The translations under genes and the position numbers were made by a program. From positions 124,001 to 188,000 of the forward strand of contig NZ_JAJBBR010000005.1 in assembly GCF_020532555.1 (NCBI RefSeq): a stretch of 64,000 nucleotides of DNA, written 5' to 3'. The notes under the pieces are model-generated. The model was given only the letters and a program-made list of their open reading frames with translations. It did no database searches and was not told where the DNA came from. This document shows positions 18,276 through 26,867 of this stretch, in pieces. The stretch comes from Microvirga lenta (GTDB taxonomy: Bacteria; Pseudomonadota; Alphaproteobacteria; Rhizobiales; Beijerinckiaceae). Positions within the stretch are counted from its first letter, which is position 1; each line of letters opens with the position of its first letter.

Positions 18276-18926
18276 ATGCTGCTGATCTTCGATTGCGACG
18301 GGGTTCTGGTCGATTCCGAGCCCTTGAGCTGCCGCGTCGATGCCGAGGTCCTGACCGGGCTCGGCATTCCCTACACGGCGGACGAGATCGCAGGGGCGTT
18401 CGTCGGCGTCAGCCAGAAGGACATGATCGCCCGGATCGAGGCCGAGCGCGGCTGCCGCCTGCCGGAGGATCTGGCGGAGCGAATCAACCGGGCATTGTTT
18501 GCCCGGTTCGAAACCGATCTGAAGCCGATCCCGGGTGTGCGAGACGCCATCCTCGCCCTGCCCTATCCGCGCTGCGTCGCCTCCTCGTCCGTGCCGGAGC
18601 GAATCGCCCTCTCCTTGCGCGTTACGGACCTGGCGGACCTCTTCGCGCACGTCTTCAGCGCCGTGGAGGTTCCGCGCGGCAAGCCCGCGCCCGATCTCTT
18701 CCTGCACGCGGCCTCGCGGATGGACTACCAGCCTGCCGAATGCCTCGTCGTCGAGGATTCCCTCGCAGGCGTCCAGGCCGCCCGCGCCGCCGGCATGCGC
18801 GTCATCGGCTTCACCGGCGGCGGACATTGCGGGCCAGAGCACGGGGCGCGATTGCAGCAAGCCGGCGCAACGGTCGTCGTGGGGCGGATGGCGGACTTGT
18901 CCCGAACGGTAGCAATGCTGGTCTGA
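18276..18926 (+). CDS. HAD-superfamily phosphatase (subfamily IA)
   Basis: A 216-residue HAD hydrolase like phosphoglycolate phosphatase or beta-phosphoglucomutase. Motif I is FDCDGVLVDSEP (Asp nucleophile), motif II is SSSVPERIA, motif III is GKPAPDLF and motif IV is VVEDSLAGVQAARAAGM. A small cap domain lies between motifs I and II. Substrate cannot be read from the sequence. The start is 16 bp after the atp terminator; no operon partner follows. Confidence 0.9.
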   Translation: MLLIFDCDGVLVDSEPLSCRVDAEVLTGLGIPYTADEIAGAFVGVSQKDMIARIEAERGCRLPEDLAERINRALFARFETDLKPIPGVRDAILALPYPRCVASSSVPERIALSLRVTDLADLFAHVFSAVEVPRGKPAPDLFLHAASRMDYQPAECLVVEDSLAGVQAARAAGMRVIGFTGGGHCGPEHGARLQQAGATVVVGRMADLSRTVAMLV

Positions 18927-18980
18927 GGCCTCAGGGCGAGCCGTCCGAGCGAGCCGCCCGGGTGCAGCGCCGGCCTGCGA

Positions 18981-21035
18981 TCAGGAGCCGGATGAATGGA
19001 CGAACAGATCGGGACGAACCTGCCTCATCCGCTCGCCCAGAACCGGGGCCAAGCTCCGGGAATACGTTGTGGTGATGTGATGGCTGTCGCTGTAGATGAT
19101 CACGTTTCCGTTCACCGGGAAACACCGCGACTGATCGCAGAAACGGTCTGTGAGATCGATGAACTCCACGTTCCTGGGCTTCGACCGGAGCTGCGATGCT
19201 GGATCGACCCGGTCCATGACCCGGTCGCGCGGGCGGCCGCAGTCCAGAACGTTGGCGGCGTTCTTCTCGACGCATTCCGGCACGTCGGCGCCAAGCCAGG
19301 GGTTGTCTCGAATGGCGATGACGCTCACACCGCTTTCGTCGAGCCGCTCCCACTGCCTCAGATACCCTTCCGGCACCTCTTCCCTTATCGGCGAGCCGTT
19401 TCTTGATCCTTGAGGATGTGTGGACGCTCTGCGGAACGGTCGCGTCGATGTCGTGAACACCACATCCGGCTTCAATGATGCCAGATATTCGATGACGTTC
19501 TCATTCCACTGAACACAAGGTGCCTTGCGTGCATGATTCAATTCGAACGGACAGGCGCTCTTCGTGATGCTGACGATCCGCCATCCATGTTGCTGCGCCA
19601 GAGCCTCCAAAGCAGCGAGCCAATGCGCCGAATGCGACCCTCCGACCAGGGCGATTGTCTTCGTAGGCGCGCGCTCGTTCCCGTACGGACAGGCGATGAC
19701 CTCAGCCTTGCGCTGTGTCTGATGGCATTTGTCGCCATAGACCCTGGCAATATCGCGCTTCGCAACGGCCGGCTCGGGCTGGAGAGGAATGCCGGCTCGC
19801 AGTGCATTCTCGCTGGAGGCTGGAATGGATCCCCCTGGATATTCGGACCTTGAGAGGCCCTGATTCTGGTTGCCTTCGGCGAATCCGAGAAAGGCGTACC
19901 AGATCACGGCAACCGCCAAGACTGGAACTGCGAAACCCGTCGCCATCGCATGGAGGTGCCATGCCTTATTCCTGCCGAAGGAGGAGCGCTGGATCGGCTG
20001 CTCGATCCAGCGGTTGGCGCCGTAGGCGCCGCATAGGGCCATGGCGATCACCAGCAGACCCGGCAGGACGCCGAGTTCCGTCCGCCCCGTCACGATCATC
20101 GTGAAGATCAGCACCGGCCAGTGCCAGAGATAGAACGAGAACGAGATCTCCCCCAGCGCCACGAGAGGCTTGGCCGCCAGCAGCCGGTCGGCCCCCAGGC
20201 GCCGTCCGCTGCCGCCGCCGATCAGCACCAGCGCCGCCCCCAGCGTCGGCCATAGCGCCACATAGCCGGGATAGGCCGCCGAGGCCGGAATGACGAAGCC
20301 GCAGCCGACCACCGCCAGAAGCCCGATCCACCCCGCCGTCAGGCGCAGCCCCGAGGGGAGCGCAAGACGCGGCAGGGCGACGGCCAGAATGCCCCCGAGG
20401 GCGAACTCCCATACCCGCGCCAGGGTGTTGAAGTAGGCGGGCGACGGATCGCGGTGGGTCTCGATCACCGAGTAGGTCAGGGAGGCCAGGAACACCCCTG
20501 CCAGAACGGCAAGATGAACGCCCCAGGCCGCGCGCAGCCGTCGCGCCAGAAAGGCCGCCGCCAGGAGCAGGAACGGCCAGACGGCATAGAACTGCACCTG
20601 CACCGAGAGGGCCCAGAACTGCTGCACGGGGCTGGGCGCCTCCTCGCGGGCGAGGTAGTCGACCGAGTTCATCATCAGCTTGATGTTCTCGAGATGGAAG
20701 GCGCTGTAGAGGACCTCGGACAGGAACCCGTCCTGGCGCGTGCGGGGCAGCCAGAAGAGAGCCGCGAGCAGGGTGAGGGCCAGCACCAGATAGGCCAGCG
20801 GGGCGATGCGCCGGGCGATGCGGCCCCAGAAGGCGACCACGTCGATGGTGCGGCTTGTCTCGACCTCCCGGTAGAGGGAGCCGGTGATGAGAAAGCCGGA
20901 GACGACGAAGAACACGTCCACGCCGCCCGAGACACGCCCGCCCCAGATGTGGAAGCAGGCCACCAGCAGGGCGCCGATGGTGCGAAGACCCTGGATCTCA
21001 GGACGATAGGAGGAGCTGCGGGATACGGAGGTCAT
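18981..21035 (-). CDS. Acyltransferase 3 / SGNH two-domain O-acetyltransferase
   Basis: A 684-residue OafA-type protein. The N-terminal part is a membrane acyltransferase-3 domain of about 10 helices (EIQGLRTIGALLVACFHIWG, GGVDVFFVVSGFLITGSL with the conserved FxxSGFLI motif). The C-terminal ~250 residues are a periplasmic SGNH domain: serine block VGGSHSAHWLAAL and the catalytic D-x-x-H in YSDSHHITTTYS. Such fusions acetylate LPS O-antigen, exopolysaccharide or peptidoglycan at the cell surface. Codon and GC use match the neighbours. The gene stands alone on the minus strand, convergent with the HAD gene with a 54 bp gap. Confidence 0.88.
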   Translation of the reverse strand: MTSVSRSSSYRPEIQGLRTIGALLVACFHIWGGRVSGGVDVFFVVSGFLITGSLYREVETSRTIDVVAFWGRIARRIAPLAYLVLALTLLAALFWLPRTRQDGFLSEVLYSAFHLENIKLMMNSVDYLAREEAPSPVQQFWALSVQVQFYAVWPFLLLAAAFLARRLRAAWGVHLAVLAGVFLASLTYSVIETHRDPSPAYFNTLARVWEFALGGILAVALPRLALPSGLRLTAGWIGLLAVVGCGFVIPASAAYPGYVALWPTLGAALVLIGGGSGRRLGADRLLAAKPLVALGEISFSFYLWHWPVLIFTMIVTGRTELGVLPGLLVIAMALCGAYGANRWIEQPIQRSSFGRNKAWHLHAMATGFAVPVLAVAVIWYAFLGFAEGNQNQGLSRSEYPGGSIPASSENALRAGIPLQPEPAVAKRDIARVYGDKCHQTQRKAEVIACPYGNERAPTKTIALVGGSHSAHWLAALEALAQQHGWRIVSITKSACPFELNHARKAPCVQWNENVIEYLASLKPDVVFTTSTRPFRRASTHPQGSRNGSPIREEVPEGYLRQWERLDESGVSVIAIRDNPWLGADVPECVEKNAANVLDCGRPRDRVMDRVDPASQLRSKPRNVEFIDLTDRFCDQSRCFPVNGNVIIYSDSHHITTTYSRSLAPVLGERMRQVRPDLFVHSSGS

Positions 21036-21323
21036 CGCGCGTCGCCTTTCCCCGCGGCGCCTAAAGACTGTCTTCCGATCGTGGTCGCTTTGCTCGGTTC
21101 TGGCGCGATCATGGGAGTATTCATTCGGGCAGACGCCTTCGATCTCCGAAGCCGGAGCATCGGAGGTCGGACGACGGTTCGTGCCTGGCTGGTCCGGCGG
21201 CGCTTACGCTACGCTATGACGTTCGGTGTATCGCGCAGCCTCTTCCTTGTCTCCTCCCCGAACAGGGAGGGTCAGCCTGCCGCAGGCGTCCGCTTCAGAC
21301 CGGTGGGACAGCCCTGAAAACAA
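21036..21323. other. Intergenic region between acyltransferase and gcv genes
   Basis: About 290 bases before the gcv terminator. It contains the promoter region of the minus-strand acyltransferase. Open frames across it are short and have no resemblance to known proteins; nothing else could be supported. Confidence 0.4.
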
Positions 21324-21353
21324 AAAGACGCCGCCCGGCCGGGCGGCGTCTTT
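21324..21353 (-). terminator. Terminator of the glycine-cleavage operon
   Basis: A perfect 30-base palindrome, AAAGACGCCGCCC-GGCC-GGGCGGCGTCTTT in arms of 13, 61 bp after the gcvPB stop. On the minus strand it is followed by TTTTTGTTTT, a good U-tract. Confidence 0.85.
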
Positions 21354-21414
21354 GATCGTCCATCACGTCTGCGCCCCTGTTGCGGCAGGGACGCATCGGA
21401 GCGTGGAAGCTGTC

Positions 21415-23061
21415 CTACTCCGCGGCTTCCGCCATCGGCGCGGGCGGCGTCCACTTGAGCACGGGGGTGCGGGCGGCGCGGGTCTCGTCGAGACGGCGGC
21501 GCGGGGCGTGGTAGGGAGCGCCGGTGAAGCGCTCCTTGTCGCCCTTCTTCGCCGCCATGGCGAGGTCGCGCAGGGTCGCGATGAAGAGGTCGAGGGAGGA
21601 TTTCGACTCGGATTCCGTCGGCTCGATCAGCATGGCGCCGTGGACGACCAGTGGGAAGTACATGGTCATCGGGTGGTAGCCCTCGTCGATCATCGCCTTG
21701 GCGAAGTCGAGAGTGGTGACGCCGGTGTCCTTCAGCCAGGTGTCGTCGAACAGCACCTCGTGCATGCAGGGCTTGTCGCCGAAAGGCTGGGAGAACAGGT
21801 CGGAGAGCGATGCGCGGATGTAGTTGGCGTTGAGCACCGCGTCCTCGGACGCCTGCTTCATGCCGTCCGATCCGTGCGAGAGCATGTAGGAGAGCGCCCG
21901 CACATACATGCCCATCTGGCCGTGGAACGCCGTCATGCGGCCGAACGGCGTTTCGTCGGCATCCTCGTCGTTCTCGACGAGGGTCAGTTCGCCGTCCTTC
22001 ACGGTGACGAACGGCACGGGCGCAAACGGCGCCAGACGCTCGGAGAGCACCACCGGGCCCGCGCCCGGGCCCCCGCCGCCATGGGGCGTCGAGAAGGTCT
22101 TGTGCAGGTTGATGTGCATGGCGTCGACGCCGAGGTCGCCCGGCTTCGCCTTGCCGACGATGGCGTTGAAGTTGGCGCCGTCGCAGTAGAAATAGGCGCC
22201 TGCCTCGTGGATGGCCTTGGCGATCTCCGCCACCTGGTTCTCGAAGAGGCCGCAGGTGTTGGGGTTCGTGAGCATGATCGCCGCCACGTCGGGGCCGAGC
22301 CGCTCCTTCACGTCCTCCACATGCACCCAGCCGTCCTCGCGCGCCGGCACCGGCTTCACCACGAAGCCGATGAGGGCGGCGGTGGCCGGGTTCGTGCCGT
22401 GGGCGGAATCGGGCACCAGCACCACGTTGCGGGTCTTGCCCTCGCCGCGCGCCTCGATGGCGGCCTTGATGGCCATCATGCCGCAGAGCTCGCCATGGGC
22501 GCCGGCCTTCGGCGAGAGCGCCACCGTGGTCATGTTGGTGAGCGTCACCAGATAGCGGCCGAGCTCGTTCATGAGCTCCAGCGCGCCCTTGACGGTCGAG
22601 ACCGGCTGCAGCGGATGCACGTCCGAGAAGCCCGGCAGGCGGGCCATGCGCTCGTTGAGGCGCGCATTGTGCTTCATGGTGCAGGAGCCGAGCGGGAAAA
22701 GGCCCGTGTCGATGCCGTAGTTCATCTGGGACAGGCGCACGTAGTGGCGCATGGCCTCGGGCTCGGAGAGGCCGGGCAGGCCGATCTCGTCCTTGCGCTC
22801 GAGCCCGCCGAGGCGCGGCTCGAAATCCTCCGGCTCGTCGAGATCGACGCCGGTCACGTCATGGCGGCCGATCTCGAACAGCAGCGGCTCGATCTGGGCG
22901 AGCGCCTTGTTGCCCGTGAAGGTCGGATGACCTCCCGGGGAGCCCGAGCCGAGCTGGTTGGCGTCGCCCTGCAGGCGAGCGGCCTGATCGCCCATGCCGG
23001 CGGCCGGATCGGACACGCCGTGGGCCTGCGGAGCGGAGGGACGTCCCTGGCGGTTCAACAT
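21415..23061 (-). CDS. gcvPB: Glycine dehydrogenase (decarboxylating) subunit 2
   Basis: The 548-residue C-terminal half of the P-protein, which decarboxylates glycine and passes the methylamine group to GcvH. The PLP lysine is in the block HKTFSTPHGGGGPGAGPV. The substrate-binding blocks MNYGIDTGLFPLGSCTMKHN and VPDSAHGTNPATAA are intact. The start is an ATG at 23061 that shares one base with the gcvPA stop (TGATG), so the two are coupled; an in-frame GTG sits 3 bp upstream. The ORF carries an extra ~45-residue N-terminal extension rich in Gly/Ala and a C-terminal tail, both common in alphaproteobacterial GcvPB. Confidence 0.93.
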   Translation of the reverse strand: MLNRQGRPSAPQAHGVSDPAAGMGDQAARLQGDANQLGSGSPGGHPTFTGNKALAQIEPLLFEIGRHDVTGVDLDEPEDFEPRLGGLERKDEIGLPGLSEPEAMRHYVRLSQMNYGIDTGLFPLGSCTMKHNARLNERMARLPGFSDVHPLQPVSTVKGALELMNELGRYLVTLTNMTTVALSPKAGAHGELCGMMAIKAAIEARGEGKTRNVVLVPDSAHGTNPATAALIGFVVKPVPAREDGWVHVEDVKERLGPDVAAIMLTNPNTCGLFENQVAEIAKAIHEAGAYFYCDGANFNAIVGKAKPGDLGVDAMHINLHKTFSTPHGGGGPGAGPVVLSERLAPFAPVPFVTVKDGELTLVENDEDADETPFGRMTAFHGQMGMYVRALSYMLSHGSDGMKQASEDAVLNANYIRASLSDLFSQPFGDKPCMHEVLFDDTWLKDTGVTTLDFAKAMIDEGYHPMTMYFPLVVHGAMLIEPTESESKSSLDLFIATLRDLAMAAKKGDKERFTGAPYHAPRRRLDETRAARTPVLKWTPPAPMAEAAE

Positions 23062-24401
23062 CACAGAACCTCCTTCAAGGCGGCGACAAAGGCCGCACGG
23101 TCATCATCGGTATTCACTTCGGTGGAGGCGACCAGAAGCAGGTCGTCGAGGCCGGCCTTCGGCAGAAGCCGCGACACGGGCACGCCCGCGAGCACGCCCT
23201 TCTCGGCCAGACGCTCCACGACTTCCGCCGCGGGCTTGGACAGCTTCACGGTGAACTCGTTGAAGAACGTCTTGTTGAGAACCTCGACGCCCTTCACGCC
23301 TGCCAGCCGGTCGGCGAGCTTCACGGCGTTCGCGTGGTTGATGCGGGCGAGGCGCTTCAGTCCGGCCTGACCCAGCAGCGTCATGTGGATCGTGAAGGCC
23401 AGGCAGCACAGGCCCGAATTGGTGCAGATGTTCGACGTGGCCTTGTCGCGGCGGATGTGCTGCTCGCGGGTCGAGAGGGTGAGCACGAAGCCGCGATTGC
23501 CGTCCGCGTCCACCGTCTCGCCGCAGAGGCGGCCCGGCATCTGGCGGATGTATTTCGACTTGGCGGCGAAGAGGCCCACGTAAGGTCCGCCGAAATTGAG
23601 CGCGTTGCCGATGGACTGGCCCTCGCCCACCACGATGTCGGCGCCCATGCTTCCGGGCGACTGCAGCAGCCCGAGCGACACGGCTTCCGTGAACACGGCG
23701 ATGAGCAGCGCGCCGTGCTGGTGCGCCTTGTCGGCGATGACCTTCAGGTCGCGCACGTTGCCGAACACGTCCGGGGTCTGCACGACCACGCAGGAGGTGC
23801 TGTCGTCGATCTGCGACAGGATGTCCTCGGTGCCGGAAACGTCGGCGGGAAGCGTCACCACCTGGTCGCTCGCCATGTCGGAGAGCGTCTTCACCACGTC
23901 CACGTAGTGCGGATGCAGGCCGCCGGAGAGCACCGCCTTGCGGCGCTTGGTGACCCGGTGCGCCATGAGCACCGCCTCGCCCGTGCCGGTGGAGCCGTCG
24001 TACATGGAGGCGTTCGCCACATCCATGCCGGTCAGCGCCGCCACCTGGGTCTGGAACTCGAACAGGTATTGCAGCGTGCCTTGAGCGATTTCCGGCTGGT
24101 ACGGGGTGTAGCTCGTCAGGAACTCGGAGCGCTGGATCAGGTGATCGACGGTCGCGGGAACATGGTGCTTGTACGCGCCCGCGCCCACGAAGAACGGCAC
24201 CGAGGAGGCGGAGACGTTCCTGGCCGCCATGCGGGAGAGGATCCGCTCGACCTCCAGTTCGCCCTTGCGGCGGGGAAGGTCCACCGGCTCCTTGAGCAGC
24301 ATGTTTTTCGGGATGTCGGCGAAGAGATCGTCGACCGACTTGACGCCGATGCGGGCGAGCATTTCGCCGCGATCGGTGTCCGAGAGGGGAAGATAACGCA
24401 T
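23061..24401 (-). CDS. gcvPA: Glycine dehydrogenase (decarboxylating) subunit 1
   Basis: The 446-residue N-terminal half of the P-protein. It starts [15 protein letters not shown], with the typical [21 protein letters not shown] block and [20 protein letters not shown]. Together with GcvPB it forms the alpha2beta2 enzyme of the glycine-cleavage complex. The split P-protein is less common in Hyphomicrobiales than the single ~950-residue GcvP. It precedes gcvPB with a one-base overlap and follows the OsmC gene by 20 bp. Confidence 0.93.
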   Translation of the reverse strand: MRYLPLSDTDRGEMLARIGVKSVDDLFADIPKNMLLKEPVDLPRRKGELEVERILSRMAARNVSASSVPFFVGAGAYKHHVPATVDHLIQRSEFLTSYTPYQPEIAQGTLQYLFEFQTQVAALTGMDVANASMYDGSTGTGEAVLMAHRVTKRRKAVLSGGLHPHYVDVVKTLSDMASDQVVTLPADVSGTEDILSQIDDSTSCVVVQTPDVFGNVRDLKVIADKAHQHGALLIAVFTEAVSLGLLQSPGSMGADIVVGEGQSIGNALNFGGPYVGLFAAKSKYIRQMPGRLCGETVDADGNRGFVLTLSTREQHIRRDKATSNICTNSGLCCLAFTIHMTLLGQAGLKRLARINHANAVKLADRLAGVKGVEVLNKTFFNEFTVKLSKPAAEVVERLAEKGVLAGVPVSRLLPKAGLDDLLLVASTEVNTDDDRAAFVAALKEVL

Positions 24402-24421
24402 CGGTGCAAAACCTTAGGGGT

Positions 24422-24895
24422 TCAATGCGAGGGAAGGCCCGCCACCTCGACTTCCGTCAGGACGGAATTCGCGATGAAGCATTCCTGGTGAGCCAAGTGG
24501 TGCATGTCGGCGATCTGCTCAGGGCTGGGCCGCTTCTCGCCGGAGAATTCGATTGTCGGATCGAGGGTCACTTTCGAGACGAAGAGTTTGCCCTTGTCGT
24601 TCTTGGTCATGACGCCGAGCGCATGATCCTCGTAGGAATCGACCACGAACCGCTTCTTCGCCGCGATGGACAGGAAGGTGAGCATGTGGCAGCTCGACAC
24701 CGCCGCCACGAAGGCTTCTTCCGGATCGACCGCGTCCTCGCGGGAGAGAGGCAATGGCACCACGGAGGGCGAGGCCGAGGCCGGCACGGCAACGCCGCCG
24801 TCGAAGGTCCAGAGATGGCCGCGGCTGTAGCGGTTGTCGGAGAAGGTCTCTCCGTTGCGCGCCCAGCTGACCGTCGCCCTGTATTCGTGTGCCAT
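24422..24895 (-). CDS. OsmC-family protein inside the gcv operon
   Basis: A 157-residue OsmC/Ohr-family protein. The two redox cysteines expected for a thiol peroxidase are C69 (AAVSSCHMLTFLS) and C139 (HLAHQECFIANSV). The family reduces organic or lipoyl-linked hydroperoxides in the cytoplasm. It sits between gcvH and gcvPA, 14 bp after gcvH and 20 bp before gcvPA, so it should be transcribed with them. A role in protecting the lipoyl group or the oxidation-sensitive glycine-cleavage complex is inferred from this location only. Confidence 0.85.
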   Translation of the reverse strand: MAHEYRATVSWARNGETFSDNRYSRGHLWTFDGGVAVPASASPSVVPLPLSREDAVDPEEAFVAAVSSCHMLTFLSIAAKKRFVVDSYEDHALGVMTKNDKGKLFVSKVTLDPTIEFSGEKRPSPEQIADMHHLAHQECFIANSVLTEVEVAGLPSH

Positions 24896-24909
24896 TGCGC
24901 TTTCCCGCC

Positions 24910-25281
24910 TTAGAGGGACTTCACGAAGTCCTGGTACTGCTCCTCGGTCAGGAGACCGTCGAGCTCGCCCTGATTGGTGAGGCGGATCTTCAGGAACCAG
25001 CCGCGGCCGGTCGGATCCTCGTTGACGGTGCCGGGGGAGGCCTCCAGGTCGCTGTTGACCTCCACCACCTCGCCGGAGACGGGGGCGTAGACTTCGCTCG
25101 CCGCCTTCACGCTCTCCACGACGGCGGCCTCGTCGCCCTTGTTCACGGTCTTGCCGACGCTCGGCAGCTCCACGAACACCACGTCGCCGAGCTGGGACTG
25201 GGCGTAGTCGGTGATGCCGACGATGCCAGCATCGCCTTCGATACGGATGTATTCGTGATCCTTGGTGTAGCGCGTGGTCAT
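24910..25281 (-). CDS. gcvH: Glycine cleavage system H protein
   Basis: A 123-residue H protein. The lipoylated lysine is K59 in VVESVKAASEVYAPVSGEV. It carries the methylamine intermediate from the P- to the T-protein. The N-terminal TKDHEYIRIEGD and the C-terminal GWFLKIRLTN blocks are standard. It follows gcvT by 19 bp. Confidence 0.96.
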   Translation of the reverse strand: MTTRYTKDHEYIRIEGDAGIVGITDYAQSQLGDVVFVELPSVGKTVNKGDEAAVVESVKAASEVYAPVSGEVVEVNSDLEASPGTVNEDPTGRGWFLKIRLTNQGELDGLLTEEQYQDFVKSL

Positions 25282-25300
25282 GGTTGTCCCCTTCTGGTCT

Positions 25301-26449
25301 TCAGCGCTTGTAGCGGTGTGGTGCGAACGGCATGGCCGCGACCTTGGCCGGGATCGGCTTGCCGCGGACGATGAGGTGGAGGTCGGTGCCGACGGCCGAC
25401 ACGTCCTTCGAGACGTAGCCCATGGCCACGGGTCCGTTGACGGTGGGGCCGAAGCCGCCGGAGGTCACGATGCCGACCTCGCGGCCGTCGGGCGTCGCGA
25501 TCACGGCGCCCTCGCGGGCCGGCGCCCGCCCCTCGGGCTTGAGGCCCACGCGGACGCGGGACGCGCCGTCCTTGATCTCGCGCTGGACGCGCTCGGCCCC
25601 CGGGAAGCCCCCCTCCTCGCGGCGGCGCTTCTGGATCGACCAGATCAGGCCGGCCTCGATGGGCGAGGTGGTGGTGTCGATGTCGTGGCCGTAGAGGCAA
25701 AGACCCGCTTCGAGGCGAAGGGAGTCGCGGGCGCCGAGGCCGATGGGCTTGACCTCGGGATTCGCCAGGAAGGCGCGCCACAGGCCGGGCGCGTCGTTGC
25801 CGTGGCAGGAGATCTCGAAACCGTCCTCGCCGGTATAGCCGGACCGGGAGATATGGCACCAGATGCCGTCGATCTGCACGTCGGTGGACATCATGAAGGC
25901 GAGCTCGGCCGCCTGCGGCGCCTTCGCGGCCATGACGGCGGCCGCGGACGGTCCCTGCAGGGCCATGAGCCCGAGGTCGTCCTTGCGCTTCAGGGTCACC
26001 CCGGCCGGAAGCCGGGCCTCGATATGGGCGTAGTCCTGCTCCTTCATGGAGGCGTTCACCACCAGATACAGCCAGCCCTCGTGGCCGGGGGCGCCCACGC
26101 GGGTGACCATCAGGTCGTCGAGGATGCCGCCGTCGTCGGCCAGGAGCTGGGAATAGCGCTGCTGGTTGGGCTTCAGGTTCAGCACGTCGGCCGGGATCAT
26201 CGCCTCGAGGGCGCGGGCCACGGTCTCGTGGCTCTTGTCCTCGGCGATCAGGAAAGCCTGGCCCATGTGGGACACGTCGAACAGGCCCGCGTGGTCACGG
26301 GTCCAGTTGTGCTCGGTCAGGATGCCGGTGGGGTACTGGACCGGCATGTCGTAGCCCGCGAAGGGCACCATGCGGGCGCCAAGGGCCACATGCTCGGCAT
26401 GGAGCGGGGTTTTCAGAAGCGGCTCGTCGGCACGGGCTGGCTCGGCCAT
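25301..26449 (-). CDS. gcvT: Aminomethyltransferase (glycine cleavage T protein)
   Basis: A 382-residue T-protein. It moves the one-carbon unit to tetrahydrofolate with release of ammonia. N-terminal HVALGARMVPFAGYDMPVQY, the folate-binding middle (VSHMGQAFLIAED) and the C-terminal barrel (VRVGLKPEGRAPAREGAVI) are recognisable. It is the first gene of the operon, about 55 bp downstream of the riboswitch. The first ATG (MAEPARADEPLL) is 12-15 bases after a TGAGGG ribosome-binding site. Confidence 0.95.
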   Translation of the reverse strand: MAEPARADEPLLKTPLHAEHVALGARMVPFAGYDMPVQYPTGILTEHNWTRDHAGLFDVSHMGQAFLIAEDKSHETVARALEAMIPADVLNLKPNQQRYSQLLADDGGILDDLMVTRVGAPGHEGWLYLVVNASMKEQDYAHIEARLPAGVTLKRKDDLGLMALQGPSAAAVMAAKAPQAAELAFMMSTDVQIDGIWCHISRSGYTGEDGFEISCHGNDAPGLWRAFLANPEVKPIGLGARDSLRLEAGLCLYGHDIDTTTSPIEAGLIWSIQKRRREEGGFPGAERVQREIKDGASRVRVGLKPEGRAPAREGAVIATPDGREVGIVTSGGFGPTVNGPVAMGYVSKDVSAVGTDLHLIVRGKPIPAKVAAMPFAPHRYKR

Positions 26450-26478
26450 GGGAATCCCTCAAAAGGCGCATGTTTCAC

Positions 26479-26494
26479 CGGGCCTTTTGGCCCG
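26479..26494 (-). other. Stem-loop between riboswitch and gcvT
   Basis: CGGGCC-TTTT-GGCCCG (26479-26494 on the plus strand) lies between the second aptamer and the gcvT ribosome-binding site. It may be part of the expression platform. Confidence 0.5.
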
Positions 26495-26502
26495 CTGCTT
26501 TG

Positions 26503-26690
26503 CGCCCCCTCTGTCCCGAGACCTGAGAGATTTCCCCTTGCTCGCGCAAAGGTTACGCCCGTCGGTGGGCGACGTTTCAAGAACGTCGCCGCTTTCCAGA
26601 GTGCCAGCTCCCGCGCGGTCCTTTGGCCTGAGCGTTTCCGGGGCGGTTGCGCCTTCGGCGCCGGGCGTGGGTAGCCCGGTCTCTTCCGCG
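26503..26690 (-). ncRNA. Tandem glycine riboswitch (two aptamers)
   Basis: Read on the minus strand, two aptamers are visible. The first (about 26690 to 26605) has GAAGAGACC, CGCCGAAGGCGCAAC and GGAAACGCTCAGGCCAAAGG. The second (about 26600 to 26505) has CTCTGGAAAGCG, CACCGACGGGCGTAACC and GGAAATCTCTCAGG followed by GGGACAGAGG. These are the conserved cores of the gcvT-type glycine element. The two aptamers are joined by a short linker, as in known tandem forms. It lies just upstream of gcvT and, from precedent, turns on glycine cleavage when glycine is high. A TTGACA box at 26733-26738 (minus strand) may be its -35 element. Confidence 0.9.
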
Positions 26691-26867
26691 GGGATCAGCG
26701 GCTGCCTCACCTCTGAAGAGGAATCGTGATCCTGTCAACAAAGCAGGTCGCCGCGGGACGCCTCTCCATGCCTTAATTGACGGCACCGGCGCGAGGCAGC
26801 ATTTTAGGCCCTGCTTTCACAGAAGGGGAGACTCGCGGCCTGACCGGGTCGGCAGCTCCTGACATCG

